Source of the DNA: Deltaproteobacteria bacterium
GTDB lineage: Bacteria; Myxococcota_C; UBA6777
DNA length: 63,236 bases
Reading direction: 5' to 3'
Assembly (NCBI GenBank): GCA_002731275.1
Contig: PCBK01000131.1
Coordinates: 1-63,236 of the forward strand
Part shown: positions 6,956 through 16,097 of the stretch, in pieces
How the letters are laid out: each line of letters starts with the position of its first letter
How positions within the stretch are numbered: the first letter of the stretch is position 1
Program-made: the position numbers and the translations under genes
The notes under the pieces: model-generated
What the model was told of the DNA's origin: nothing
Database searches by the model: none
What the model saw: the letters and a program-made list of their open reading frames with translations, nothing else

Positions 6956-9214
6956 CTAAAACTTCAGATCAAGCGTCGCACGAGCGTTCAGACCAGCGGC
7001 GAACACACCAGATGCGTGGGGTTTGTACAACGTGTTGAACACGTTCTCCACACTCATCAACAATTGAACATGACGATGCAAACGGACCCCACCTCGAATA
7101 TTCAACGTAATCCAACCAGGCGTACCATCTACACATCCATCCTTGGCATTCTCCCCACAAACGGGAACACGTGGATCATCGCGGTCACGCTGTGAAAGCG
7201 CAGTTTGTTGGTCCGCAAACAATGTGTAGATCTCCAAGAAGCCACGTCTTTTGAAGTCATATCGCAAAGAGACCTTCCCAAACAGCGGAGGAATCCGCGA
7301 GAGAGGCGTCTCAATCCCACCATCGTCAATCGCCCGACCTTCTGTCCAGGTCGCATGTCCAGTCAGACGCAATGAGCGCCACAAACGAATCCCAGCCCCC
7401 ACTTCGACACCAAGAACACGTGCGTTCGCTTTGTTGACACGTTGCTTTACAGCCTTACCATCCACAGTGTCCTGTCCGTTGTACTGCGCAGAAGCCGACA
7501 CGATCAGGTCATTCCAGAAGCTGACATAGCCTGTCACCCAACCAAAAAACCGCTTATTTCGCGCACGCAATGTCAACTCAAGTGTCCGCGAAATCTCCGG
7601 ACGCAAATCGGGATTGGGGATCTCGAAGTTATTGCCCGCGTCACCAATAAAGGCAGACTCCTGGAGGTTTGGTGCCCTGAAACCCTCTGAATATGAGAAG
7701 CTCACGTTGAGATTGCGGTTCATCAAAAATTGCAACGAACCATAAAGAGCATTACCAAGCTGTGCAAATGAGACGGCTTCGAAGGAATCACGTGCAGGTG
7801 CGTTGGCCATAAAGCCATTCAAACGATCACCGACGTTGAGGTAGAGTCCCCATCCTTCCTTTCCACGCAAAAGACGGAATTTGGCCGAGATATGTCCACC
7901 CACTGTCATGTAATCGACACCTTCAGGATAGGTTGGTGTGCTTGTTTGATATGAACCCTCACCACGGCGTTGTTCGGCCTCGGACTCGACGACATCTCTG
8001 TAGACATCGACACCGTAGCTGAGCTTCAGCCAAGGTGTCGCCTTGGTGTAACCATCGATGGACGCGCCGATCACCATCGTCGCGTCTCGGTTGATGGACT
8101 CGCGACTTAGGGTGTAGGGTTCACCTGCGTCGAAGCGACGACGGTAGACTTTTTCGCGTTGTTCTTGCGCAGAGAGCGTCACGCGGAGGCGTGTCTTGGA
8201 GAACTTTGTCTTGAGGCGAAGATAACCAAAATGCATCCAGTTGTCGTAGTAGCGCATGCTACGTTTTGCGGCAAACTGGTCCGAACGTCCCTGATTGAGG
8301 AGCTGTGTGTGTCTGTAGAGCGCTTCCAACTTCCATCCAGGGGCGATACGCCACTTGGCTTTCACGCCGACATACAGATTCTCATATCCACTAAAAGCCT
8401 GCCCTCCCGTCGCCGGGTCGATCACCAGATCACCATACGTCGTAGGCTGGTAGAGGACATTCTCTTTGCCTCTCAGGAGGATCTTGTTTGTCGAGTCAAA
8501 GGTAGGCTGTCCAGGACGAAGATCCCCAAAGGAACCATAGGCGACGTTCGCCTGGATCGCGACGCCCATCACACTCCCTGTCAGCGCAAGATATCCAGAA
8601 CGCTCCTGATCAGAGCTTGCGTACTTACCGACCAAGCGAGCGCCAACTTTCCACTCCTTTGAATAGCTCATCTCGGGGTTTTGTGTCCGGATATTGAGCA
8701 CACCACCAAAAGCGTAGCTACCGTACATCAACGAGCCCGGTCCTTTTAGAACTTCAAGCGCACCGATAGACCAGGGGTCGAGTAGGTTCAAGTATTGGTT
8801 GGGACCGGAACGAAAGGTCGATGAATTGAGACGCACACCGTCGATCAAGATCAAGACTTGTGGACCCACTCCACCACGAATAATCGGCGCGCCGCCGCCG
8901 TGGTTGGTTTTTTGAAGGAAGACACCAGGCGTCTCTTGAAGAGCTTCAGGTGTGGTGCGTGGGCGGCGCTCTTCGATCGTCTTTCGATCCAGGACGCTGA
9001 TCGAGCGCGCGCTTCGAAATGGATCTTCGGGAGCCCTCTGACCAACCGTAACAGATTGAAACACAGGAGGTTTGTTCTTGCGTTTTTTTGCGCGCTTTTT
9101 CGCGCGTGTTTCTTTTTTGGTGGCTTTCGATTCCTTTGCAGCCTTCGCAAAGGACGCGGTGGGATAACACAAGATCAACGACAACATGAGATAGCGAAGT
9201 GCGTTCTCGTACAT
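6956..9214 (-). CDS. TonB-dependent outer membrane receptor
   Basis: 752 residues with a signal peptide (hydrophobic about 8-24, cut near SFA-KA). It has a plug domain (about 65-180) containing QETPGVFLQK, PIIRGG, LILIDGVRLN, LEVLKGPGS and YGSYAFGGVLNI, and then a long run of alternating beta-strands ending in the terminal Phe (DLKF) typical of a 22-strand barrel. Such receptors import siderophores, haem, cobalamin or other ligands using TonB energy. The substrate cannot be read from sequence; NPDLRPEISRTLEL is a generic motif of the family. AGGGA precedes the ATG. It lies 125 bp downstream of the DUF58/binding-protein/two-component operon on the same strand, so it may be regulated by or co-transcribed with it. 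Confidence 0.93.
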   Translation of the reverse strand: MYENALRYLMLSLILCYPTASFAKAAKESKATKKETRAKKRAKKRKNKPPVFQSVTVGQRAPEDPFRSARSISVLDRKTIEERRPRTTPEALQETPGVFLQKTNHGGGAPIIRGGVGPQVLILIDGVRLNSSTFRSGPNQYLNLLDPWSIGALEVLKGPGSLMYGSYAFGGVLNIRTQNPEMSYSKEWKVGARLVGKYASSDQERSGYLALTGSVMGVAIQANVAYGSFGDLRPGQPTFDSTNKILLRGKENVLYQPTTYGDLVIDPATGGQAFSGYENLYVGVKAKWRIAPGWKLEALYRHTQLLNQGRSDQFAAKRSMRYYDNWMHFGYLRLKTKFSKTRLRVTLSAQEQREKVYRRRFDAGEPYTLSRESINRDATMVIGASIDGYTKATPWLKLSYGVDVYRDVVESEAEQRRGEGSYQTSTPTYPEGVDYMTVGGHISAKFRLLRGKEGWGLYLNVGDRLNGFMANAPARDSFEAVSFAQLGNALYGSLQFLMNRNLNVSFSYSEGFRAPNLQESAFIGDAGNNFEIPNPDLRPEISRTLELTLRARNKRFFGWVTGYVSFWNDLIVSASAQYNGQDTVDGKAVKQRVNKANARVLGVEVGAGIRLWRSLRLTGHATWTEGRAIDDGGIETPLSRIPPLFGKVSLRYDFKRRGFLEIYTLFADQQTALSQRDRDDPRVPVCGENAKDGCVDGTPGWITLNIRGGVRLHRHVQLLMSVENVFNTLYKPHASGVFAAGLNARATLDLKF

Positions 9215-9339
9215 TTCAGATTCCCTTTTGTGAACAGTCTACTTGATACAATACGACGCATCACATATCACCACAAAAAGGCAAGAAACTCTATCAGGTG
9301 ATCCCCCTCATTTAGGATAGGAAATCCCCCCTATTTTAA

Positions 9340-10005
9340 CTACATATCAGAAGAGACCAAACCAATACGAATGGCGTAACGAACCAAACCGGCGAGATTG
9401 TGAATGTCGAGTTTCTTCATCATGCGACCGCGGTGAGACTCGACGGTCTTGCTGCTGATGTGAAGTGTTTCGGCGATCTGTGGCCCCGAATAGCCCTCTG
9501 CAAGGAGCTGTAAGATCTCCCGCTCCCGATGGGTCAACTCGCCCTTTTGCTTTTTGTGGGTGGTTTGTGTGCCAGACTGCGCATCTTTCAGCAGGATCTT
9601 CGCGACCGCTGGACTAAAAAACGCTTCCCCTTCTGCAATCGCACGAATCGCCTTCACCAGATCGGAGAGTCCCGAACCCTTCAACAAAAAACCACTCGCC
9701 CCCGCACGTAAGACAGGGCGAACGTACTCTTCTCCGGCATGCATCGACAAGATCAGGACCTTCGCGTCGGGATGTATTTTTAACAATTGCTTTGTCGCAT
9801 CGACACCATTCAGACGAGGCATCGCCAGATCCATCACCACAACGTCAGGCTTGTGCTCTTCGACTTTTTGAACGCCCTCAAAACCATCAGCCGCTTCAGC
9901 CACCACCTCGATATCTTCTTGTCCCTCCAACAAAGCCCGCAATCCCTGACGCACAATCATGTGATCTTCGACCAATAACACCCGCAGCGTGGATTTTTTT
10001 TGCAT
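9340..10005 (-). CDS. NarL/LuxR-family response regulator
   Basis: An N-terminal receiver domain (E13-D14, phospho-acceptor D59 in VVVMDLAMP, conserved Lys near 109 in GFLLKGSG) is followed by a C-terminal LuxR-type helix-turn-helix (LTHREREILQLLAEG, KTVESHRGRMMKKL). It is the DNA-binding output of the histidine kinase encoded 47 bp upstream. The start is placed at the ATG at 10005 because AGAGAGG stands just before it; a longer frame up to 10038 lacks a better site. Targets are unknown; the TonB receptor immediately downstream is an obvious candidate. Confidence 0.93.
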   Translation of the reverse strand: MQKKSTLRVLLVEDHMIVRQGLRALLEGQEDIEVVAEAADGFEGVQKVEEHKPDVVVMDLAMPRLNGVDATKQLLKIHPDAKVLILSMHAGEEYVRPVLRAGASGFLLKGSGLSDLVKAIRAIAEGEAFFSPAVAKILLKDAQSGTQTTHKKQKGELTHREREILQLLAEGYSGPQIAETLHISSKTVESHRGRMMKKLDIHNLAGLVRYAIRIGLVSSDM

Positions 10006-10052
10006 ACCAACCTCTCTTCTCATACACAACATCGCCAAGCAGTGTAACGCCT

Positions 10053-11354
10053 TCAGAAGGGAAAAAACAAGTGTATCTGTGTCCCACCCCCTCGCTTTGA
10101 TGTCAATGAAAACTCTCCACCGAGCAACGCAACGCGCTCCCTCATCCCTCGAACCCCTCGATGTCCTCTCTTGACCTGTGCGACATCAAATCCGACGCCA
10201 TCGTCCGTAATCTCGATGTGCAGTGTGTCCTCCACGTCGTAGACACGCAACGTCACCTCGGAGGCGTCTGCATGTCGACTGATATTGGTGAACGCCTCCT
10301 GTACCAAACGATAACAAGCGTTCTCTGCCCCTTGGGATAACACCTCAGGTAACGCCTCCAGCTCCGTGTATACGTCGAGCTTTGAGCGCTCCGAAAGATC
10401 CTCACAAGCCCGCTCGAGCGCGACCTTCAGGCCAAAGTCGTCGAGCACAGAAGAGCTCAACATCATCACCGCGTGACGGATCTCTTGCAGTGTCTGATCG
10501 GTCATTGTGATCGTCTGTTCGACGATCTCTTCGACCCTCTTTGGCTGCGCCAATTGTTGGGGGATCAGTTGTAGATGGATGCGAATCGCAGTCAACGCCT
10601 GCCCTGCTGAGTCGTGTAGTTCCCGCGCGATGCCTCTCCGCTCCTCCTCTTGAAGGGTCATCATCTGGGCGGATAACAAACGCAATGAACGCTCTTTCTC
10701 TTGTAGCTCGTCATACGCCGTACTCAACTCAAGAGAGCGCGTCTTCACCTTCTCTTCGAGATCCAAGTTCAACTCTTCGAGGTGGCGTTGTGTGCCACGG
10801 AGTTCACCAAGCAACGAATCGATCTGACATTGCGCCCCCAGCACGACTCTCATGGGGAGCATATAGAGCAAAGAGGCCAACACGCTGCCCAATCCAAAAA
10901 ACGCCAACAGTAGAAAAAGTGTGTACCTTCGGACTGTGGTCATTGAGATCGCGACCCAGACCTCTCCGTGCTTGTGTTGGTCGAGTTTAATATCCGCTTT
11001 CGCCCACAATCCTTCCCGCAACGCGAGCTTTAGCTCCTGTGATGTGGAGATCCCTTGAAACTGATTTCTCTGCCGCCGAAGCACCTCCACAGCGAGGATA
11101 TCCTGCTGTTGTTGGATCTTGCGAAAGTGCTCGACGAGCTTGAGCGTGTCGTACCACCAAAGCACCGGTTGTTGTGCGGCTTGCTTTTCCGCCTTTCGGG
11201 CAAATTGTTGCGCGATCTGCGCGGCCTGTTTGTGAAGCTCGCGTGTCTGCACAAGAAAGTAGGCACACGGCGCGCCAAGAGAGACGAGCACCAGCAACAA
11301 CAAAGACAACGGAAACAAGCGTCGCGAGAGAACGCGCCCAAGAGGTGGATTCAT
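10053..11354 (-). CDS. NarX/DegS-type sensor histidine kinase (HisKA_3)
   Basis: 433 residues: transmembrane segments at about 14-35 and 144-166 flank a periplasmic region of about 105 residues, followed by a coiled coil (about 180-230), the HisKA_3 box with phospho-acceptor H247 (IARELHDSAGQ), the N-box (EAFTNISRHA), the G1 box (DDGVGFD) and the RGVRGMRERV helix. This architecture pairs with LuxR-type regulators such as the one downstream. The start ATG overlaps the stop of the binding-protein gene by 4 bp (ATGA), with GAGGAGG upstream, so translation is coupled. This suggests that the binding protein is the ligand-sensing partner of the periplasmic loop, which is an inference. Confidence 0.93.
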   Translation of the reverse strand: MNPPLGRVLSRRLFPLSLLLLVLVSLGAPCAYFLVQTRELHKQAAQIAQQFARKAEKQAAQQPVLWWYDTLKLVEHFRKIQQQQDILAVEVLRRQRNQFQGISTSQELKLALREGLWAKADIKLDQHKHGEVWVAISMTTVRRYTLFLLLAFFGLGSVLASLLYMLPMRVVLGAQCQIDSLLGELRGTQRHLEELNLDLEEKVKTRSLELSTAYDELQEKERSLRLLSAQMMTLQEEERRGIARELHDSAGQALTAIRIHLQLIPQQLAQPKRVEEIVEQTITMTDQTLQEIRHAVMMLSSSVLDDFGLKVALERACEDLSERSKLDVYTELEALPEVLSQGAENACYRLVQEAFTNISRHADASEVTLRVYDVEDTLHIEITDDGVGFDVAQVKRGHRGVRGMRERVALLGGEFSLTSKRGGGTQIHLFFPF

Positions 11355-12292
11355 CGACAGCCCTCCTCTCCGTCTCGTGAGATCGCAATATATCCGGCCC
11401 GACAGATCAGCTTTTGCCCTTCAGGAGAGTAGGTAAAGTCCAAAAATTCTTTCGCCCTACCAGAAGGTTGTACGCGGCTGACAAAGGACAACGGTTTGTA
11501 TAAGGCGTTCTTTTTGTGCAGATGGGCAGAGACGTCCTTCGCCAACGGAAAGATCCGCAAGGGAAGTGATTGAGAGACGATCGCCCCTTTGTCAAAAACC
11601 CCAATCGCTCCAGGCGTATACATCAACGCCTCCTGCATGTCCTGATCGCGGTACATCACCCGCCACAGTCCACGTCGATATGCAGCTCGATTCACACGGG
11701 CAAAGCCGGGGATACCACGCTCCAAGAGTCGATGTCCTGAGTCCCCTTTCTCCCTCTGAAAGACCACAACAGGAAGTCCGTTGGACCAACGCTTTGTGCG
11801 GCCTCCATACAACGACAAAAGAGAAGCTCGATCCAGCGCCTTCAAAGGAACTGATGGATGTGCTGCGAAGACGACGGAGACTCGTGCATATAAGAACGTT
11901 TGGAGCCCAAGCGCTCGCTCATTGGCTCTCAGGGCACGTGAGATCAAGCCGAGCCCAACAGCGCCATCGTTCACGGCTCTGATTCCCCCCTTTGAGCCGA
12001 TACTTCGATGAACCTTGCACCCAACACAAGAAGTGTGTGTACGCAAAAACCTTCGAAACAAAAGACGCGTGAGGGGTAAATTGCTTCCAGAGCCCGCGAG
12101 GGTCAATGTTGTCGGAGTCTGGCTTATTTGAGAGGGGGCGTTCACAGACGTAAAGGGTTCTTGGGCGAAAGGCGGACGCCATCCAGGTGTGTAGGTATAA
12201 ATAGCAAGCGCGCCGAGCACAAGAACGACCCCAACAGCGATCATCCAGCGGACTCTCCACCACATCGAATCGTATCTTGCGTCATGGCTCAC
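11351..12292 (-). CDS. Membrane-anchored PstS-like substrate-binding protein
   Basis: 313 residues with one hydrophobic N-terminal helix (about 15-35, no clear cleavage site) and a periplasmic PstS/PBP-like domain: GSGSNLPLTRLL, SIGSKGGIRAVNDG, GLISRAL, LLSLYGG, KGDSGHRLLE (compare DxSGT in PstS), PGAIGVFDKG and a C-terminal LDFTYSPEGQKLI. These proteins bind phosphate or similar oxyanions. There are no ABC permease or ATPase genes beside it. It sits instead between a DUF58 gene (6-bp gap) and the histidine kinase (4-bp overlap), which points to sensing rather than transport. The GTG at 12292 is preceded by GGTGAG; an ATG at 12265 is an alternative start. Confidence 0.8.
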   Translation of the reverse strand: MSHDARYDSMWWRVRWMIAVGVVLVLGALAIYTYTPGWRPPFAQEPFTSVNAPSQISQTPTTLTLAGSGSNLPLTRLLFRRFLRTHTSCVGCKVHRSIGSKGGIRAVNDGAVGLGLISRALRANERALGLQTFLYARVSVVFAAHPSVPLKALDRASLLSLYGGRTKRWSNGLPVVVFQREKGDSGHRLLERGIPGFARVNRAAYRRGLWRVMYRDQDMQEALMYTPGAIGVFDKGAIVSQSLPLRIFPLAKDVSAHLHKKNALYKPLSFVSRVQPSGRAKEFLDFTYSPEGQKLICRAGYIAISRDGEEGCR

Positions 12293-12298
12293 AACAGC

Positions 12299-13501
12299 TC
12301 ACCCATGAGCGCGTTTGCGACGCGCGTGAAAAAAGGCAAGCAACGCAGGCATGACGTCTTCGCCTGTCGAGACGTCGATATGTTCCATCTGAAGTTGCTT
12401 ACACACATCGGAGAATGCTTCTCTTCTCGCTCGATTGCTCTCCAAGTAGGTGCGCGTAAAAGCTGTCGAACTCATATCCAACGAGCAGACCTCACCAGTC
12501 TCCAGATCTTCAAATGTCCACACACCACCAGGTCCCACGTTCATGAGATACGTACCCATCACAGCGACAAGAAGCGCAGAAGACACGCCCACCCAGAGAT
12601 ACATCCCGCCCCAAAGGACACCGACCAAGGCAAACACCACGGCGAGCAGCCAAGAGAACCACATCGCGTTTTGATACAACGAAGAAGGTGTGGTTTCAGA
12701 GGTGTCGATCAGTTCGAGTTCTGTCTCGTCAAGCAGGGAGTGGTCTGTGTGGGGTAAAAAGACTTCGAGTGGATCGTGAACAGTGACAGCGACGATATCG
12801 TGTTTTCGCGCGAGCAAGCGCAGATTGGTCGTGTCCAGAGTGTAAAGAAAGTCCGAGACGACGAAGCCAATCGTGTGACGAGGAGCGGTCTGTTGCATAA
12901 ATTGTAGCGCCAGAGACAACCCACGTTCCGAACCTGACGAGCTTGATGGTGAACGATAACGCAACATGTCTTTGATCAGCCGCATGACGTGATTGCGTCC
13001 CTTTTTGGGCACGACAAACTTCTCGACGTCATCTCCAAAGATGATCAGACCGATGCGATCGTTGTTCTGTACAGCACTCAACGCAAGCAACATACAGATC
13101 TCTGCGCTGACCTCTCGCTTACTGCGGCCTTGTGTACCGAGATCCATCGAAGAAGACGCATCCCACAACAACATCACCGTGCGCTCGCGTTCCTCCATGA
13201 ATTGCTTGACATATGTCTCTCCCATCCGGGCCGAGACCTTCCAATCGATCCAACGAACTTCATCCCCAGGCTGGTACTGACGGTGCTCCAAAAAGGCCAT
13301 ACCGCGACCCTTGAAGGCTGATTGGTACTCACCAGCGAACAGATCTTGCACCTGTTTTTTGGCGACAATCTCAAGCCGTCGGATGGTCTCAGCGACATCG
13401 AACTCCTCTTCATCAGAAGAAGCAGCATCGAGTAAGCCGGCCTGTCCACCTCCAGAGAGATGATCGGACAGGTCTTCTTTTTTGCGTTGAAAAAACGCCA
13501 T
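12299..13501 (-). CDS. DUF58 (VWA-like) protein with an inserted pair of membrane helices
   Basis: Residues 57-250 carry a classic DUF58 core: GEYQSAFKGRG, YQPGDEVRWIDW, then a MIDAS-like D114-A-S-S-S-M, IGFVVSDF and VHDPLEVFLP. In ordinary members a short segment leads to the D-x-ETGE strand. Here about 75 residues are inserted, with two hydrophobic helices at about 279-299 and 301-321, before EDLETGEV resumes. DUF58 proteins usually act with MoxR AAA+ ATPases, but none is present here. The gene heads the operon with the binding protein, kinase and regulator. GAGGAG precedes the ATG. The membrane hairpin could tether the protein next to the kinase. Confidence 0.85.
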   Translation of the reverse strand: MAFFQRKKEDLSDHLSGGGQAGLLDAASSDEEEFDVAETIRRLEIVAKKQVQDLFAGEYQSAFKGRGMAFLEHRQYQPGDEVRWIDWKVSARMGETYVKQFMEERERTVMLLWDASSSMDLGTQGRSKREVSAEICMLLALSAVQNNDRIGLIIFGDDVEKFVVPKKGRNHVMRLIKDMLRYRSPSSSSGSERGLSLALQFMQQTAPRHTIGFVVSDFLYTLDTTNLRLLARKHDIVAVTVHDPLEVFLPHTDHSLLDETELELIDTSETTPSSLYQNAMWFSWLLAVVFALVGVLWGGMYLWVGVSSALLVAVMGTYLMNVGPGGVWTFEDLETGEVCSLDMSSTAFTRTYLESNRARREAFSDVCKQLQMEHIDVSTGEDVMPALLAFFHARRKRAHG

Positions 13502-13652
13502 CTCAGTCTCCTCAGTTCGTCAAGTGTGGGAGCAATATCGCACACAGCCACCTTTTTTTCCAGGTTGATCTATACTCCAATCGCATTTTCCGATACCTTT
13601 TTTCTGGAGCAGGCTCCATCTCTCTGATACGGACGTGACAAAGGAGAATCGT

Positions 13653-15458
13653 GTGCGACAATCCCTTCGAGAAGATCTTGTAGCTGGTTTCGTATTGGCT
13701 TTGTGGTGTGTGGTGTACATCACAGGCGCCGCGACAACTTACCAACCGGCAGACAGCGCGGAATTTTTGTCCGTCGCGGCGCTCGGTGGTGTCGCACACC
13801 CTCCGGGCTATCCCCTCTACACACTTCTCGGAATACTCGCCAACACCCTCTTTCCAGGCCCCATCCCCTTTCGCCTCAGCCTGCTCGCGGCCTTCATCAC
13901 CCTTGGCACACTCATCGGTCTCTACAAGACCCTCAAGGCATGGACCAACAAGGCGAGCGTCGCGTTACTCGGCGCGTCTGTCGGCGCCACAACCCTGCAC
14001 CTTTGGAAACACGCGACACACCCAGAGGTCTTTGCCTTGCTCGGATTCTTCGCAGTGTGGATGATCTACTTCGCCACACAGACCTCTCGACAGGACATCT
14101 CTGACACACAGCGACGCAATGCGTGGTGGATGTATGCGCTCTTCACGGGCCTAGCGTCCGCACACCATCAGTCGATTATCCTCACAGCGCCCTTTGGTGT
14201 GTACGCCTTGTACTACACGTTTTTTCACGAAGACACCAAAACACAGCGCATACTGCCTCACTTTTTGGTCGGTTGTGGACTCTTCCTCGTCGGCTTTGCG
14301 CCTTACCTGCATATCGCCTTCCAAAAGACAACACCGCCTGGTTCATGGGGCGCCTTTCCACATCTCTCAGACGTCTGGGATCACTTTCTTCGCAAAGAGT
14401 TTGGGACGTTTAAGAGCGGAATCTACAAAGCCAAACGTCCTTTTTGGTTCCACTCTGTCGCGTATCTCAAACAAGCATTGTGGCCACTCGGGACGTTTAT
14501 GATGGGGCTCTCCGCCCTCTGGCTGCTCGGCATCTGGAAGACACTTCGCGCCCCAATCACCTGGACGCTTTTGGCGTCCTGGTGTCTTGCAGCCTTGCTC
14601 TTCCCTACACAGCTCATGATGGGGACGTCTCCTCTCGAACAATACGTCGCGGCGCGTTTCTTTTTGCTCCCTGACATCTTCCTGATTCTGTTTGCGGGCC
14701 TTGGCATCCACACACTCTACGAAGCGCTCACGGAACAACGACAGTGGTTGTTGGGTGGGTTGACGTTGCTATGTCTCGTCAGCGCGCTCCTTCAGTACCC
14801 CCACGGCAGCGCGAAGCAGCGCAATTGGCTGGAGACTTATGGTCGTGATCTTCTACAGGAGATGCCCAAGGGTGCGCTGCTCATTGAGGCCAAAGATGAA
14901 GCGACTTGTTACGGTATTGCCTACCTTCAATATACTCTGAAGCTCCGACAAGATGTACGCTTTATCTGCGCTCCTCACCTCTCGCGGCGTTGGTATGTCG
15001 AAAAGTTACGAAGACGCTGGCCTGAGTTCAAGTACCCCTGGCACCCCAAGCGGATCTCCACACTTCATCTGATCAAACACTACGGCGACCTCGGACGTGA
15101 CGTCCACGTCGCGACATTGTACAGCCATTCGATCAGACGATATTTTATGTGGGAACCCTATGGACTTAGCTGGAAAATGGTGAAACAACCCCGTCCCCCA
15201 AAGGCTGTCGAGAAGGGTTTACTCTCACGTTTCCGACGACTGCACACACAAACACCGCTCCCCAAAGAAGAAGATGCCCCCTGGCCTGCGAGTATCATCG
15301 AACGCTATCACTATGGGTGGAATGCCCTCGCACAGGTGTACAAGGCGATGGGGAAACCCAAAGACGCGAAGAGATGCCTTACACGAGGTCGTACCTGGTG
15401 GAAGCTGTCTCGTCCTGGGACACCAACTTCTCGGTCATCGCGTCGAGCAACGCGATAG
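13653..15458 (+). CDS. DUF2723 family multi-pass membrane protein
   Basis: 601 residues. The first half contains many hydrophobic helices and the DUF2723 signature: a PADSAEFLSVAALGGVAHPPGYPLY stretch, given here only by its DS...HPPGYP key residues, near the first loop. DUF2723 proteins have a GT-C glycosyltransferase-like membrane fold and are related to vertebrate TMEM260. The acceptor and sugar are unknown. A soluble C-terminal region of about 200 residues follows. The GTG at 13653 is chosen because AAAGGAG ends six bases before it; an earlier in-frame GTG at 13635 has no site. Its last 80 bases overlap the convergent LOG-family gene. It diverges from the DUF58 operon. Confidence 0.85.
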   Translation: MRQSLREDLVAGFVLALWCVVYITGAATTYQPADSAEFLSVAALGGVAHPPGYPLYTLLGILANTLFPGPIPFRLSLLAAFITLGTLIGLYKTLKAWTNKASVALLGASVGATTLHLWKHATHPEVFALLGFFAVWMIYFATQTSRQDISDTQRRNAWWMYALFTGLASAHHQSIILTAPFGVYALYYTFFHEDTKTQRILPHFLVGCGLFLVGFAPYLHIAFQKTTPPGSWGAFPHLSDVWDHFLRKEFGTFKSGIYKAKRPFWFHSVAYLKQALWPLGTFMMGLSALWLLGIWKTLRAPITWTLLASWCLAALLFPTQLMMGTSPLEQYVAARFFLLPDIFLILFAGLGIHTLYEALTEQRQWLLGGLTLLCLVSALLQYPHGSAKQRNWLETYGRDLLQEMPKGALLIEAKDEATCYGIAYLQYTLKLRQDVRFICAPHLSRRWYVEKLRRRWPEFKYPWHPKRISTLHLIKHYGDLGRDVHVATLYSHSIRRYFMWEPYGLSWKMVKQPRPPKAVEKGLLSRFRRLHTQTPLPKEEDAPWPASIIERYHYGWNALAQVYKAMGKPKDAKRCLTRGRTWWKLSRPGTPTSRSSRRATR

Positions 15459-15975
15459 GTTCATCTCGCACGACGAGCAGCTCACGATCTTTAGCGGACA
15501 CAAATCCTTCTTCGATAGTGTGATCGATCATCTGCAAGAATGGATCGTAGTAATGATCGACGTTCAAGATCCCGATGGGCTTGGTGTGAAAGCGCAATTG
15601 ACTCCACGTCATCACCTCAAACAACTCTTCGAGCGTGCCAAAGCCACCGGGCATCGCGATGAATCCCTCTGTAAGCTCGGCCATCATAGCTTTTCGTTCG
15701 TGCATATTTTTGACGACATGAAGCTCTTGCAGTCCCATGTGTGCGATCTCTTTTTTGTTGAGCGCCTCTGGGATCACGCCCTTTACGACACCACCATCAG
15801 CGAGAACAGCTTCGGCGATCGTCCCCATCAAGCCAATGCTTCCGCCTCCGTAAATCAGCTCGATCTTGCGCGCCGCCATCGCCTCTCCAAGCACACGCGC
15901 CTGTTCGATATACAGTGGCCGCGCGCCACTTCGAGAACCACAAAATACACATAGAGATTGAAACGACTTTTGCAT
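15379..15975 (-). CDS. LOG-family (TIGR00730) nucleoside-monophosphate phosphoribohydrolase
   Basis: 198 residues with the Rossmann-type LOG signatures: VFCGSRSG at the N-terminus, YGGGSIGLMG, and the catalytic PGGFGTLEELFE. Members cleave cytokinin riboside 5'-monophosphates or other nucleoside monophosphates to the free base. The physiological substrate in most bacteria is unclear, and older annotations call them lysine decarboxylases. The start is set at the ATG at 15975, with GAGG seven bases upstream, rather than the adjacent GTG. The 3' end overlaps the convergent DUF2723 gene by 80 bp. Confidence 0.93.
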   Translation of the reverse strand: MQKSFQSLCVFCGSRSGARPLYIEQARVLGEAMAARKIELIYGGGSIGLMGTIAEAVLADGGVVKGVIPEALNKKEIAHMGLQELHVVKNMHERKAMMAELTEGFIAMPGGFGTLEELFEVMTWSQLRFHTKPIGILNVDHYYDPFLQMIDHTIEEGFVSAKDRELLVVRDEPIALLDAMTEKLVSQDETASTRYDLV

Positions 15976-16097
15976 CACGATTCCTCACATGTTGGAGCCC
16001 AAAATAGAGTCGATACCCTAATCGACTTTGACACATTTGTCACTTGAGTATGTTGACAAAGCACGTCAATCTTCCCAAAACAGAAGAGATTACGCCC

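Noticed and set aside
6956-9300. Possible cobalamin or other riboswitch controlling the TonB receptor
   Set aside because: Only 125 bp separate it from the upstream response regulator, and no B12-box or similar conserved core was found in the leader.
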